From: Fibrobacteria bacterium GUT31
GTDB taxonomy: Bacteria > Fibrobacterota > Fibrobacteria > Fibrobacterales > Fibrobacteraceae
Reading direction: 5' to 3'
Length of the DNA stretch: 36,407 nucleotides
Assembly (NCBI GenBank): GCA_001462225.1
Contig: LIUH01000105.1
Location: 507-36,913, forward strand
The position numbers and the translations under genes are program-made. Below the pieces are notes generated by a model that searched no databases, had not been told where the DNA came from, and saw only the letters and a list, made by a program, of their open reading frames with translations. This document shows positions 27,208 through 34,262 of the stretch, piece by piece; positions within the stretch are counted from its first letter, which is position 1; every line of letters begins with the position of its first letter.

Positions 27208-28636
27208 TTACTGCCTCCAGATAAATAACAACGTCTTCTTTCATATACATTCCCCTGCCGTTGTTAATTCCGTTTCTGCCGCCGGGAATTGTCAGCTTGT
27301 AATAGTGAGGAATTTCACCGTTACTGGCTTCCAGGTCTTTCCAGCACATGTTCAGGTCGTCATCGGAGAACCATTTGACATATTGAAGGGCGACAGGTTT
27401 GAGCGTTCTTGGGAAAAACGGAACAAGCGTTATTTTCATGGCGGTGTTTTGTTTTTCTTCCGTGCTGAACGGCAATGAAAAACCGATAGAAAAGAACAAT
27501 TCTCCGTTTGGCGGAACAATACTGACAGGCAGCACGGTATTTGAAGATGCGTCGTTTATTTCCTTCTCGCTGTCGGTAAAAAAAGAAAGTACGTTTAAAA
27601 ACGGAATGTCGGGGATAAAATTGATTTTATAATCAACGCCTGTTTTAAGTCCCTCGCTGTCCTTTGTATCAGCGGAAACTATCAGGGTATATGTTGTTTC
27701 AGGTTCAGGATCTTTTGCAAAAATATAGACAATACTTTTTTCAGATAACAACTCTGTTCTTCCCGTGAGCGAAGGTTCAAAACGCACGGAACGAAGAACG
27801 TTATCTCCCATTGGTTTATTGAACTCAACCGCGATTCCCTGACCCGGCGCAAGCCTTGTTTCAATGTCGGCTCCGGTTGGAAACCAGCTTCCGTCTGAGT
27901 ACAGCACCGGAAACACGCCCACAACTCGCGGTAATGTTTGATCCATGTCGGTTGTAAAATAACCCGAGTATGTTTTTGGAAGCGGTACTCCATCGGCGCT
28001 TTTTGCCGAATCTTTCAAATTCCACCTGTAGGAAGTCCAGGGGGTAAACGCTTTGTCTGTGGTGACTCTCAATTTTTTATCGTCATCTGACCATTCAAAA
28101 TTTTTATTTCCGATACTTTCAATTGTCAGCGCTGATTCTACCGTAAGTCTGTCCATGGGACAGGAAAAATGAAATTCAAAAACAACATCACCTGTTCCGA
28201 CAGACGCGCCGTAAGAAGGATAATTCCATTCCAACAGCGGCGGTTCATTTTTATTTATTGCGTAAAACGAAATAAAGCGTTCAACTCTGAGTTCTCTTCC
28301 GTCAACAGATCGCATTGTTCCCAAAAGACTAAGCGTATACTTCACTCCGGCTGTCCAGCCCGGAACAGGCGTAAAATAAAGATCGTTACCGCTCCATGAA
28401 AAATCCCCGTCTATTACTTCCGTATCAGAAGTAACCTGCAGAATTTTTTCCGCATCGTTTTTTTTCATCTCTGTATCAAACCTGAGTATAACGGGAGTAT
28501 GCGAATCGCTTAAAAGCGAATCAGGATTATCCGGTTCAATACTGTATCCTATCGGACGCAGATCCAAAAAACCGCAGGAAACGCAGATTATTGCGCATAA
28601 CGACAGTACAACGATACTATTCAGTGAGCGTAACAT
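27197..28636 (-). CDS. Lipoprotein with Ig-like (Big_5-type) domains
   Basis: A 479-residue lipoprotein (signal peptide ending C-V-S-C, Cys21). Ig-like modules are visible at about 30-130 ('P-V-I-L-R-F-D-T-E-M...F-S-W-S-G-N-D-L-Y-F-T-P...Y-T-L-S-L-L'), 130-230 ('V-F-E-F-H-F-S-C-P-M-D...F-E-W-S-D-D-D-K-K-L...G-Y-F-T-T') and about 240-340 ('G-I-A-V-E-F-N-K-P-M...Y-T-L-I-V-S'). These match the Big_5 pattern of paired strands around an 'F-x-x-P-M' turn. The gene starts inside the end of the adaptor gene (20-base overlap) with AGGGAGG upstream. It probably arose by duplication with its downstream neighbour. A periplasmic scaffold or substrate-binding role is a guess from position. Confidence 0.8.
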   Translation of the reverse strand: MLRSLNSIVVLSLCAIICVSCGFLDLRPIGYSIEPDNPDSLLSDSHTPVILRFDTEMKKNDAEKILQVTSDTEVIDGDFSWSGNDLYFTPVPGWTAGVKYTLSLLGTMRSVDGRELRVERFISFYAINKNEPPLLEWNYPSYGASVGTGDVVFEFHFSCPMDRLTVESALTIESIGNKNFEWSDDDKKLRVTTDKAFTPWTSYRWNLKDSAKSADGVPLPKTYSGYFTTDMDQTLPRVVGVFPVLYSDGSWFPTGADIETRLAPGQGIAVEFNKPMGDNVLRSVRFEPSLTGRTELLSEKSIVYIFAKDPEPETTYTLIVSADTKDSEGLKTGVDYKINFIPDIPFLNVLSFFTDSEKEINDASSNTVLPVSIVPPNGELFFSIGFSLPFSTEEKQNTAMKITLVPFFPRTLKPVALQYVKWFSDDDLNMCWKDLEASNGEIPHYYKLTIPGGRNGINNGRGMYMKEDVVIYLEAVNEK

Positions 28637-29996
28637 TGACTGCCTCCCTTAAATCACTGTCAGGACGCGCAACAACCAGTTCCCCCGCAGTTAACCCCGC
28701 TGTTATTTCACGCTCCTCACCGATGGCGGAGCCAAGGATAACTTTTCGTTCAGTAAGACTTGAACCGTTGATGACGAAAACGCTGCCCTCGCTGTTGTTT
28801 TGACCGGAGCTTGTACTGTTGGAAGTAGAGCGGTTAAAAATCGAAGATTCGGGTATAAAAATTACCTTCTTCGGCGGGCCAAGAATCACCGTAACACGCG
28901 CGAACATTCCAGGTTTTAATTTGTCGTCATTGATTGAGGGCGCCGTATTCCGCAGAAGTACGCGCACCAGAAAACTAAGGCTCTGGCTGTCAGCCTGCGG
29001 ATAAACCAAATCAACAGTACCGCCATACGTTTCTCCGGTTCCGTCTATCAATACGGAGGCGGACATTCCTTTTTCTATCCGCAGGGCGTCTTTTTCCCGC
29101 ACAGGAAAAATTGCGTATAATGACGCGGTATCGATAAGGCTCAGGATTTTATCCTGCGGACGGACACGTTCCCCTTCTTCAAGATAACGGGCTCCTACAA
29201 TGCCGGAAGCCGGGCTTGTTATCGCAAGTTCCGCGAGGGCGATGTTAGCTGAAGAAAGTTCCTTTTCCGCAGCTTCAAGTCTGGCACGGGCCGCTTCTGT
29301 TTCCGCCCTTAGGCTTGATGTCATGAGTGAGACAAGCGCGTTTTGCCGTTCGTCTTCGTCAGGCGGAACGGTAAATCCGGCCTTGACAAGGTCCTTATCG
29401 CGGCAGCCGATCCAGCGAATACCAATCTCTTTTTCCATTAACTGGAGCTGTTCCCATTCAGTATCAAGGCTGAAGCGGCTTACAAGAATCGCCTCGGTGT
29501 GAATACCGCCGGCTTCAAAAAGTGTTTCCTGATTTTGATGCTTGCGGTTGTTTTCTTCCCATTTTCTTTTTGCGAGAGTCAATTCCGCTTCGGCTTTTTC
29601 AAGAGCGAGAAGCTGGGCTTCGGCCTGAAATATGCCTTCCAGAAGCCTTGAATCAGCCAAATTGCAGGCGGCAAGAGCCTGAGAGTAGTTGTTTTCCGCT
29701 CTTTCAACGGCAAGGTTTATCTGCGGATTTTCCAGAAGAATAACCTTTTGGCCCTGTCTGACAAAATCTCCCTCACGGAAAAACAGCTTTTTTATCACGG
29801 CTTCCTGAGGAGCTGTAATGTCTACCTTGCTCAGAAATGAAAGGCTGCCAAAGCCGGAAGCCTCATCCGGCATTTCGCGGATAACCGCAGCGGCGCCCTT
29901 TACTTTTCTTGCTTCATTGCCGGTGTCCGCCTGTTTTCCGCAGGCAAAACACAACAGTACCGTTAGCTGAATAAGTATCAGTTTTTTTACTTTCAT
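28617..29996 (-). CDS. Efflux RND periplasmic adaptor (membrane fusion protein), lipoprotein
   Basis: A 459-residue lipoprotein (signal peptide ending C-F-A-C, Cys19). The first half-lipoyl motif 'A-P-Q-E-A-V-I-K-K-L-F-F-R-E-G-D-F-V-R-Q-G' is near residues 60-85. A long alpha-helical hairpin of about 170 residues follows, rich in Ala, Glu and Leu. The second half 'I-T-S-P-A-S-G-I-V-G-A-R-Y-L-E-E-G-E-R-V' comes next, then the beta-barrel and membrane-proximal domain. This is the full plan of HlyD/AcrA-type adaptors that bridge an RND pump to a TolC channel. Ribosome binding site AAGGAGGAATAA is excellent. It overlaps the TolC gene by ATGA. Confidence 0.92.
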   Translation of the reverse strand: MKVKKLILIQLTVLLCFACGKQADTGNEARKVKGAAAVIREMPDEASGFGSLSFLSKVDITAPQEAVIKKLFFREGDFVRQGQKVILLENPQINLAVERAENNYSQALAACNLADSRLLEGIFQAEAQLLALEKAEAELTLAKRKWEENNRKHQNQETLFEAGGIHTEAILVSRFSLDTEWEQLQLMEKEIGIRWIGCRDKDLVKAGFTVPPDEDERQNALVSLMTSSLRAETEAARARLEAAEKELSSANIALAELAITSPASGIVGARYLEEGERVRPQDKILSLIDTASLYAIFPVREKDALRIEKGMSASVLIDGTGETYGGTVDLVYPQADSQSLSFLVRVLLRNTAPSINDDKLKPGMFARVTVILGPPKKVIFIPESSIFNRSTSNSTSSGQNNSEGSVFVINGSSLTERKVILGSAIGEEREITAGLTAGELVVARPDSDLREAVNVTLTE

Positions 29997-31426
29997 TTAT
30001 TCCTCCTTTTTTGCGATGCAGCTTCTGCAGAATCCGCGAAAGCCGTTGAAGCGAATGTTTCGAGTTCTCCGGGACGAAGATCAAGAAGCCTCTCCAATTC
30101 TCGTTCTGTTTCCAGCAATGCGGTTGCCGCTTCAATCACGGCAATATCTCTTTGGGTTTGTTCTATAAGGGTTTCCATCAGTTTCAATCTGGTTATCTGC
30201 CCGAGGTTCAGCCTGATTTCTTCAATGCGGCAGCGCTCTGCGCCGAGGGCAACGGCTTCGAGAGCCAAGATTCGTTTTTGTTCGGCAAGAGCGCATTTTT
30301 CAATGGCGGCGGACGCTATTCTGCCGATCTTTTCCAAAGTTGTGTTGTATTTTTTCTGTTCCAGCGTTAACGCCAGCTTTGCTTGATTTTTTCCGATTGC
30401 GGCAGCCGGATCTGGCAGGGGCGTAAAACTGTTTTGAATCATTGCCGTTCTGTCGTATGGCGGCTCCCAGCCAGCCTGTCCGCCGGCGTGGTTTTGAAAC
30501 CACGGGCTTGAAAATTCGACGTTAATTCCCAAAGACCAGTTATAGCGTGTTAGCGGATAACGCTCTCCGCTGACTCCGAAATTTCCGGCAAGCCGCAGGG
30601 CAGGTATCCATAAATTTGAGGCATACTTCACCTCTGTCTGTTTTTTTGTTATTGAAAAACGGGCTTCGACAAGATCAGGATTCTTTTCCCTTGCCAAAGC
30701 CGCAGCGGCCGCTGCCGCGGGAAGCGTAATAGACCTGTTTATGTCAACCTTTTCCGTTAAAACAGGCAGCGCTTCAAGACCAAGAAGCTCCGCGAATTGT
30801 CTTTCCATTTCGGTTAAATCAAGCTGAAGAGAATAAATGTTGAGTTTTGCGTCGGCAAGGTTAATGTCGGCGTCTGCGAGATCTACAGGCAGCGCAAGGC
30901 CCAGATTAACTTCTTCTTTCAGTATTCTTCGCTGCTCTTCAAGTACGACAAGTGCCGCCCTTCTGATTTCAAGTATTGCTCTTGATGACAATATGCCGCG
31001 GTATGCGGCTATACCGGACTCCGCGACATCGGAGGCCATTCTGTCCAGTTTTGAAGAAGAAAGATTCAGTTCTATCCGTTCAATGTTACGCGACATTCTG
31101 GTTCTGCCGCCGTCCCAAACAAGCTGATCCAGATTGATCCCGTAGTTCTTTAAAAATGAGTCCGTACCGATTTGCTGCAGACGGTCGTTTTCTGAAACGC
31201 TTAAGCTAAACCGCGGAAAATATGAACGTAGTCCCCATCTCCAGGCTTTTTCCGAGAGAGCTTGTGAAGCGTATGCATACGAAAGATCGGCGGAAGACGC
31301 AGCCGCCATATCCGCAGCCTCGGCGAATGTCAGAGTACGGCTGTTGTCGTTTGCGTATATTGAAGTAATCAAAGTGAAAATGCAAGACAAAAAGTAAACC
31401 AAAATAGCGGCTGTGTTTCGCGTCAT
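29993..31426 (-). CDS. TolC-family outer membrane efflux protein
   Basis: A 477-residue protein with an N-terminal signal sequence (cleavage likely near residue 25, I-Y-A-N). It shows the TolC/OEP pattern: 'T-L-T-F-A-E-A-A-D-M-A-A-A-S-S' at the start of the mature protein, a coiled-coil of repeated Ala/Leu/Glu helices, the 'Q-L-V-W-D-G-G-R' beta strand near 100, and a second similar half. Such proteins form the trimeric outer-membrane duct of RND systems. Its presence shows the host has an outer membrane. It overlaps the TPR lipoprotein gene upstream and the adaptor gene downstream, each by ATGA, so expression of all three is coupled. Confidence 0.9.
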   Translation of the reverse strand: MTRNTAAILVYFLSCIFTLITSIYANDNSRTLTFAEAADMAAASSADLSYAYASQALSEKAWRWGLRSYFPRFSLSVSENDRLQQIGTDSFLKNYGINLDQLVWDGGRTRMSRNIERIELNLSSSKLDRMASDVAESGIAAYRGILSSRAILEIRRAALVVLEEQRRILKEEVNLGLALPVDLADADINLADAKLNIYSLQLDLTEMERQFAELLGLEALPVLTEKVDINRSITLPAAAAAAALAREKNPDLVEARFSITKKQTEVKYASNLWIPALRLAGNFGVSGERYPLTRYNWSLGINVEFSSPWFQNHAGGQAGWEPPYDRTAMIQNSFTPLPDPAAAIGKNQAKLALTLEQKKYNTTLEKIGRIASAAIEKCALAEQKRILALEAVALGAERCRIEEIRLNLGQITRLKLMETLIEQTQRDIAVIEAATALLETERELERLLDLRPGELETFASTAFADSAEAASQKRRNK

Positions 31427-32049
31427 ATTAACTCCCTGATAGTTTTTTCTAAATTGGAAATTGTGCGTAACAGCAGGGAATCCCGGGGAAGCATCGTCTT
31501 TGCGCGGCTTAAATCTTCAAGAGCTTCCTGCCCTTTTCCGGCTGCCCAGCGCAGTCTTGCCCTGTCCAGCAGAACCATGGCGCTTTCCTGGGAAAATTCC
31601 GCGGCTCTGTCCAGCAGGGCGGCCGCCTCGTCGTATTTTCCTGTTTCATTGGCAAGCTCGGCTGCAAGCCGCAGGGCGCGTATGTCCTGCGGATCATCGG
31701 TTAAAAGGGATTCTGTTAACCGTACCGCGCCTGAAATATCGTCCTTTTCGCGGAGTATCCTTGCGAGAAACAGTTTCGCTTCAAATGACGACGGCCTTAA
31801 CTTTATTGCCCTGCGGCAGGATTTTTCCGCATTTTTAAAATCCCCTGAGAAATATTCAGCTTTGGCGCGCAGTATCAGAGCAGGCGGAAAATTTTTCTCC
31901 CTGTTAAGAATTTCCGCAGTTTCTAGAAATCTCCCCTCGGCATACGCCTGTGACGCGCGGGCATAAAGCTGGATTGTTTGTGCGTTAGGCGTCTTTGTAC
32001 AGGAAACTAAGGATAAAAAACTCAGGCAGGTAAAAATTAACCGTTTCAT
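31423..32049 (-). CDS. TPR-repeat lipoprotein
   Basis: A 208-residue lipoprotein (signal peptide ending L-V-S-C, Cys17). The mature part is about five tetratricopeptide units of 34 residues, with characteristic A-x-x-x-x-x-x-G-x-F/Y-x-x-A patterns ('A-Y-A-E-G-R-F-L-E-T-A', 'Y-F-S-G-D-F-K-N-A', 'N-E-T-G-K-Y-D-E-A', 'W-A-A-G-K-G-Q-E-A'). TPR lipoproteins act as protein-docking scaffolds. Being in the same operon as the channel and adaptor, it may help assemble the machine, by analogy with pilotin-type lipoproteins; this is inference. Confidence 0.85.
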   Translation of the reverse strand: MKRLIFTCLSFLSLVSCTKTPNAQTIQLYARASQAYAEGRFLETAEILNREKNFPPALILRAKAEYFSGDFKNAEKSCRRAIKLRPSSFEAKLFLARILREKDDISGAVRLTESLLTDDPQDIRALRLAAELANETGKYDEAAALLDRAAEFSQESAMVLLDRARLRWAAGKGQEALEDLSRAKTMLPRDSLLLRTISNLEKTIRELI

Positions 32050-32050
32050 A

Positions 32051-33058
32051 TTAACCCCGTGAAATGTATGAAAGTCTTTCCGCCAAACGCCCGCGTGAAG
32101 ATGAAATCTGTTCCGTAAAATAATCCTTGAATACCGGAACCGAAGTTAAAGCCCGTAACGCTCCAACCGCGTAAACCGTGTACGGATTCTCGGGAAGGCC
32201 GATTAAGGGAAGCAGAGGATCAAGAAGTTGTGGATTACCGGCGTTTATCGATTGGGAAATTATGGCTTCAATTTCTCTCTTGGTTTTTATGGACAGGCCA
32301 TCTTCGATATTAAGGCCTGTGTGTGACGCGAGAATTTTCCGACATTCGCCGGCAAAGGGCCCTTCAGGCGAAGAGTTGACGCAGTTCTCTGCGAATTCGG
32401 CAGCCACAGCGCCGGAAAACGCTCTTGCTCCCCTGTACCAGTACTCAGGAAATTGCGCATAACGGGCGCGGATTGCCTTGTAAGCCGCGGTGGAGCGCCT
32501 GTCTTCGCGGTTTTTCTCCAAAGCGCAGACCAGAATCATCCAGCTTACGAAGCTGTCCGGCTCTTCAAACTGATCAAACAGTTTTTCAAGACCGGCCGCT
32601 GCCGCGCCCCATTGTTCCCGCGAAAACGCGAGGATTGCGTTCGCGGCGGCAGTAACTACTTCTTCATTTTTCATCTCAAGCAGATTCAAAAGGCCATGTT
32701 CAATGTCTTCCTTTTGAATTAAGCCCCTGCCGTAAGCCAACGCCAGTTCTTTGTACGCCGCGGCCACCGCGCCCGCGTAATCTCCGGCATTTTCGCGTAT
32801 CCCCGATTCCGTCATTGCCATGCCTTGCAGCCACGAGCCGGCCCTTTCAAGTTCAGCAAGCTCGTCCAGCGACTGTAAAAAAGAAAGCGTGTCGGCGGCT
32901 TCCGTTTGTAATACCGTCCCTGTTTTCCCCGATGCGGAGAACCTTGCCTGCTGCCCTGTTAATGCCGTCTGCGGCCCTTCCTGAGGACTTCCTCTGCCGC
33001 AGGCAGATAAAGTCAGCACAAGAAACACAAAAACGCAAGATTTAAATTTGATTTTCAT
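32051..33058 (-). CDS. Helical-repeat lipoprotein, first gene of the RND operon
   Basis: A 335-residue lipoprotein (signal peptide ending L-S-A-C, Cys20). The mature part is almost entirely helical and Ala/Leu/Glu-rich, with repeats resembling TPR or Sel1-type solenoids (for example 'A-A-A-Y-K-E-L-A-L-A-Y-G', 'A-A-A-N-A-I-L-A-F-S'). No catalytic motif is seen. A longer frame starts at an ATG at 33070, but GGAG within that extension lies 8-9 bases before the ATG at 33058, so the internal start is chosen. The next gene starts one base after its stop. It is the promoter-proximal gene of the nine-gene operon, although no convincing promoter is visible upstream apart from the GCACCC hairpin. Confidence 0.78.
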   Translation of the reverse strand: MKIKFKSCVFVFLVLTLSACGRGSPQEGPQTALTGQQARFSASGKTGTVLQTEAADTLSFLQSLDELAELERAGSWLQGMAMTESGIRENAGDYAGAVAAAYKELALAYGRGLIQKEDIEHGLLNLLEMKNEEVVTAAANAILAFSREQWGAAAAGLEKLFDQFEEPDSFVSWMILVCALEKNREDRRSTAAYKAIRARYAQFPEYWYRGARAFSGAVAAEFAENCVNSSPEGPFAGECRKILASHTGLNIEDGLSIKTKREIEAIISQSINAGNPQLLDPLLPLIGLPENPYTVYAVGALRALTSVPVFKDYFTEQISSSRGRLAERLSYISRG

Positions 33059-33082
33059 AAGCAACTCCATAAAAAAGTTTTT

Positions 33083-33100
33083 GCACCCCTATATGGGTGC
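33083..33100. repeat. Inverted repeat upstream of the RND operon; copy 1 of a 15-base direct repeat
   Basis: GCACCC (33083-33088) and GGGTGC (33095-33100) flank CTATAT. The inner 15 bases ACCCCTATATGGGTG (33085-33099) recur exactly at 34202-34216. It sits 25 bases upstream of the first operon gene's start, so it may be an operator, or one edge of an inserted segment. Confidence 0.6.
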
Positions 33101-33153
33101 GGGCATGGAATTTGCTTTATCGAAAAATGAAAAAAATTAAAATTTTTTTGATA

Positions 33154-33168
33154 TTGTTAGCTTGACAG
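33154..33168 (+). repeat. 15-base repeat TTGTTAGCTTGACAG, copy 1
   Basis: Identical to 34007-34021. In this copy the included TTGACA has no properly spaced -10; the active-looking promoter lies 54 bases downstream. Confidence 0.6.
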
Positions 33169-33220
33169 AAAGTGTACGATTTTCGGGGAAATATAGTAAG
33201 GAAAATATTGATTTTTGCTA

Positions 33221-33249
33221 TTGACAATCCGCTGAAAATGGGCTATGTT
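33221..33249 (+). promoter_or_regulatory. Promoter of small RNA candidate A
   Basis: TTGACA (33221-33226), exactly 17 bases, TATGTT (33244-33249). Predicted transcription start at about 33256, immediately before a GC-rich structured segment that ends in an intrinsic terminator. Confidence 0.65.
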
Positions 33250-33255
33250 ATATAT

Positions 33256-33355
33256 ATCCCCGCAAGGGGTTCGCCACTGAATGAGGCGGCGTTGTAGCCT
33301 CATCTGCCGAACCCGGCTGCATAACCGCAAGTTATGTGGCCGGGCGATTTTTTTT
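33256..33355 (+). ncRNA. Small structured RNA candidate A
   Basis: About 100 bases between a consensus promoter and an intrinsic terminator, with no reading frame. Predicted elements: a CCCC-GCAA-GGGG tetraloop hairpin (33258-33269); a long stem with outer pairing GGGTTCG (33267-33273) with CGAACCC (33308-33314) and inner pairing ATGAGGC (33281-33287) with GCCTCAT (33297-33303); and the terminator hairpin. The outer stem shares bases with both neighbouring hairpins (33267-33269 and 33312-33314), so the folds compete. It matches no RNA family I recognise. Its 3' end overlaps the stop codon of the convergent nuclease-like gene. Confidence 0.6.
33312..33355 (+). terminator. Intrinsic terminator of RNA candidate A
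   Basis: CCCGGC-TG-CATAAC (33312-33325) pairs with GTTATG-TG-GCCGGG (33331-33344), with a symmetric TG/TG internal mismatch and a five-base loop, followed three bases later by eight T residues (33348-33355). Confidence 0.8.
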
Positions 33356-33920
33356 ATGTGCCGATTATCGCCCGAAGTTCTTCATGAGTCCAGATATGCA
33401 GTTCCCCAATTCTTTCAAAATAACAGATAAATGAACCTTCATCATGCCGTTTTTTTAGCTCTCCGGCAATTTTGGCTTTGACACTTCCTACAGATATATC
33501 AGATAATAACCTGATAAATACCGAATGTTTTTTGGTAACGGTACAGTTTTTTAGTAATAATGCGCCTTGCCTATACCCTTGTTTGAATTTCCCGCCTAAT
33601 GTTGCCCTTGTCCCCGTTATGGTCTTCATTTCCACGACTTCCCCATCCAATACCAAATCAGCACAAAGGTTCCCGCTTTCTCCCTGTACAAGATTTTCCG
33701 GCAGGAAATACGCAACGCTCCCCCTGCTGGTTAAAATCCGAACTTGGGACATCTCTTTTTCCCATTTTTTTGGCTCTCTTTTTTCTTGTGTAAGGCGGCT
33801 TTTGGCTACCCAAATATTGGTTTCCGTAGGTATCCATTCTTCCGAAGGAAACAATGCCGAGGCGAGAAAAAGGGACTTTTCGGCATTAAGGCTGGTCGAT
33901 TCATGGTTGTTAGAGGCCAT
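33354..33920 (-). CDS. Orphan PD-(D/E)XK-like nuclease (CdiA-CT/phage-toxin type), putative
   Basis: A 188-residue protein without signal peptide. The C-terminal ~120 residues resemble nuclease domains found at the ends of contact-dependent toxins and phage head proteins: a conserved opening 'V-R-I-L-T-S-R-G', then A-D-L-V-L-D-G (Asp88), the E-M-K strand (Glu97-x-Lys99), an R-Q helix, a strand 'V-F-I-R-L-L-S' and a final strand with I-W. Asp88...Glu97-x-Lys99 fits a PD-(D/E)XK active site. The N-terminal 55 residues are unassigned. No Shine-Dalgarno sequence precedes the ATG, and no cognate antitoxin or immunity gene is adjacent. Two small RNA candidates bracket it. The function is inferred; it could be an inactive remnant. 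Confidence 0.6.
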   Translation of the reverse strand: MASNNHESTSLNAEKSLFLASALFPSEEWIPTETNIWVAKSRLTQEKREPKKWEKEMSQVRILTSRGSVAYFLPENLVQGESGNLCADLVLDGEVVEMKTITGTRATLGGKFKQGYRQGALLLKNCTVTKKHSVFIRLLSDISVGSVKAKIAGELKKRHDEGSFICYFERIGELHIWTHEELRAIIGT

Positions 33921-34006
33921 TGATACTATATCTTAACGGAAAAAAGGCTTGTATTTAAGTGGTCAACCTATCCACCCGAAATTTAATTCCAGAATCCGAG
34001 ATCTAG

Positions 34007-34047
34007 TTGTTAGCTTGACAGGAAAAGAATTTTGGTTTATATATAAT
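34007..34047 (+). promoter_or_regulatory. Promoter of small RNA candidate B, containing 15-base repeat copy 2
   Basis: TTGTTAGCTTGACAG at 34007-34021 repeats 33154-33168 exactly. Its TTGACA (34015-34020) is followed after 17 bases by TATATA (34038-34043); a perfect TATAAT lies at 34042-34047. Transcription should begin near 34050. Confidence 0.65.
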
Positions 34048-34050
34048 ATA

Positions 34051-34172
34051 TCTGGATTGCCCATGATAGCGCTTGAGGGAGCGGGTGTTGACCATGCTGT
34101 AAGTAGTGCGCCGTTACCGATCCGGTTTTACACACCGCTTTGGAGTTTTTCCCAAAGCGGTGTTTTATTTTT
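34051..34172 (+). ncRNA. Small structured RNA candidate B
   Basis: About 115-120 bases between a strong promoter and a strong intrinsic terminator, with no convincing reading frame. The body is closed by CTGGATTG (34052-34059) pairing with CGATCCGG (34118-34125), eight pairs including two G-U pairs. It encloses a CGCT/AGCG hairpin at 34070-34083 and two CCATG/CATG segments. I do not recognise it as tmRNA, SRP RNA, 6S RNA or a known riboswitch. It shares the 15-base upstream element with the RNA A region and diverges from the nuclease-like gene. Confidence 0.55.
34132..34172 (+). terminator. Intrinsic terminator of RNA candidate B
   Basis: ACACCGCTTTGG (34132-34143) pairs perfectly with CCAAAGCGGTGT (34152-34163) across an eight-base loop, then a T-rich run interrupted by one A (34163-34172). 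Confidence 0.85.
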
Positions 34173-34201
34173 AAAATAGCTTTTTCGTACAATGAACCCT
34201 G

Positions 34202-34216
34202 ACCCCTATATGGGTG
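34202..34216. repeat. Copy 2 of the ACCCCTATATGGGTG direct repeat
   Basis: Exact copy of 33085-33099, itself an imperfect palindrome (ACCC-CTATAT-GGGT). The two copies lie 1,117 bases apart and enclose RNA A, the nuclease-like gene and RNA B. Confidence 0.6.
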
Positions 34217-34241
34217 TGTACGCAGAAGAATGGGCTAATAT

Positions 34242-34262
34242 AAGGTCACAAATTGTGACCTT
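34242..34262. promoter_or_regulatory. Strong 10+1+10 inverted repeat, possible operator
   Basis: AAGGTCACAA (34242-34251) and TTGTGACCTT (34253-34262) are perfect reverse complements around a single A. No T run follows, so it is not an obvious terminator. The rest of 34173-34386 is AT-rich, and I see no gene in it. Confidence 0.5.

Noticed and set aside
33162..33197. First TTGACA in the RNA A region as a promoter
   Set aside because: The nearest -10-like TATAGT is 24 bases away; the TTGACA at 33221 with 17-base spacing is far better.
33472..33936. 154-residue plus-strand frame opposite the nuclease-like gene
   Set aside because: It is antisense to a frame with recognisable domain motifs, and has no ribosome binding site or recognisable domain.
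34051..34172. RNA B as tmRNA, SRP RNA, 6S RNA or a known riboswitch
   Set aside because: None of the conserved motifs of those families (for example the SRP GGAAGGAAGCA-type loop) can be found, and the length does not fit tmRNA or 6S RNA.
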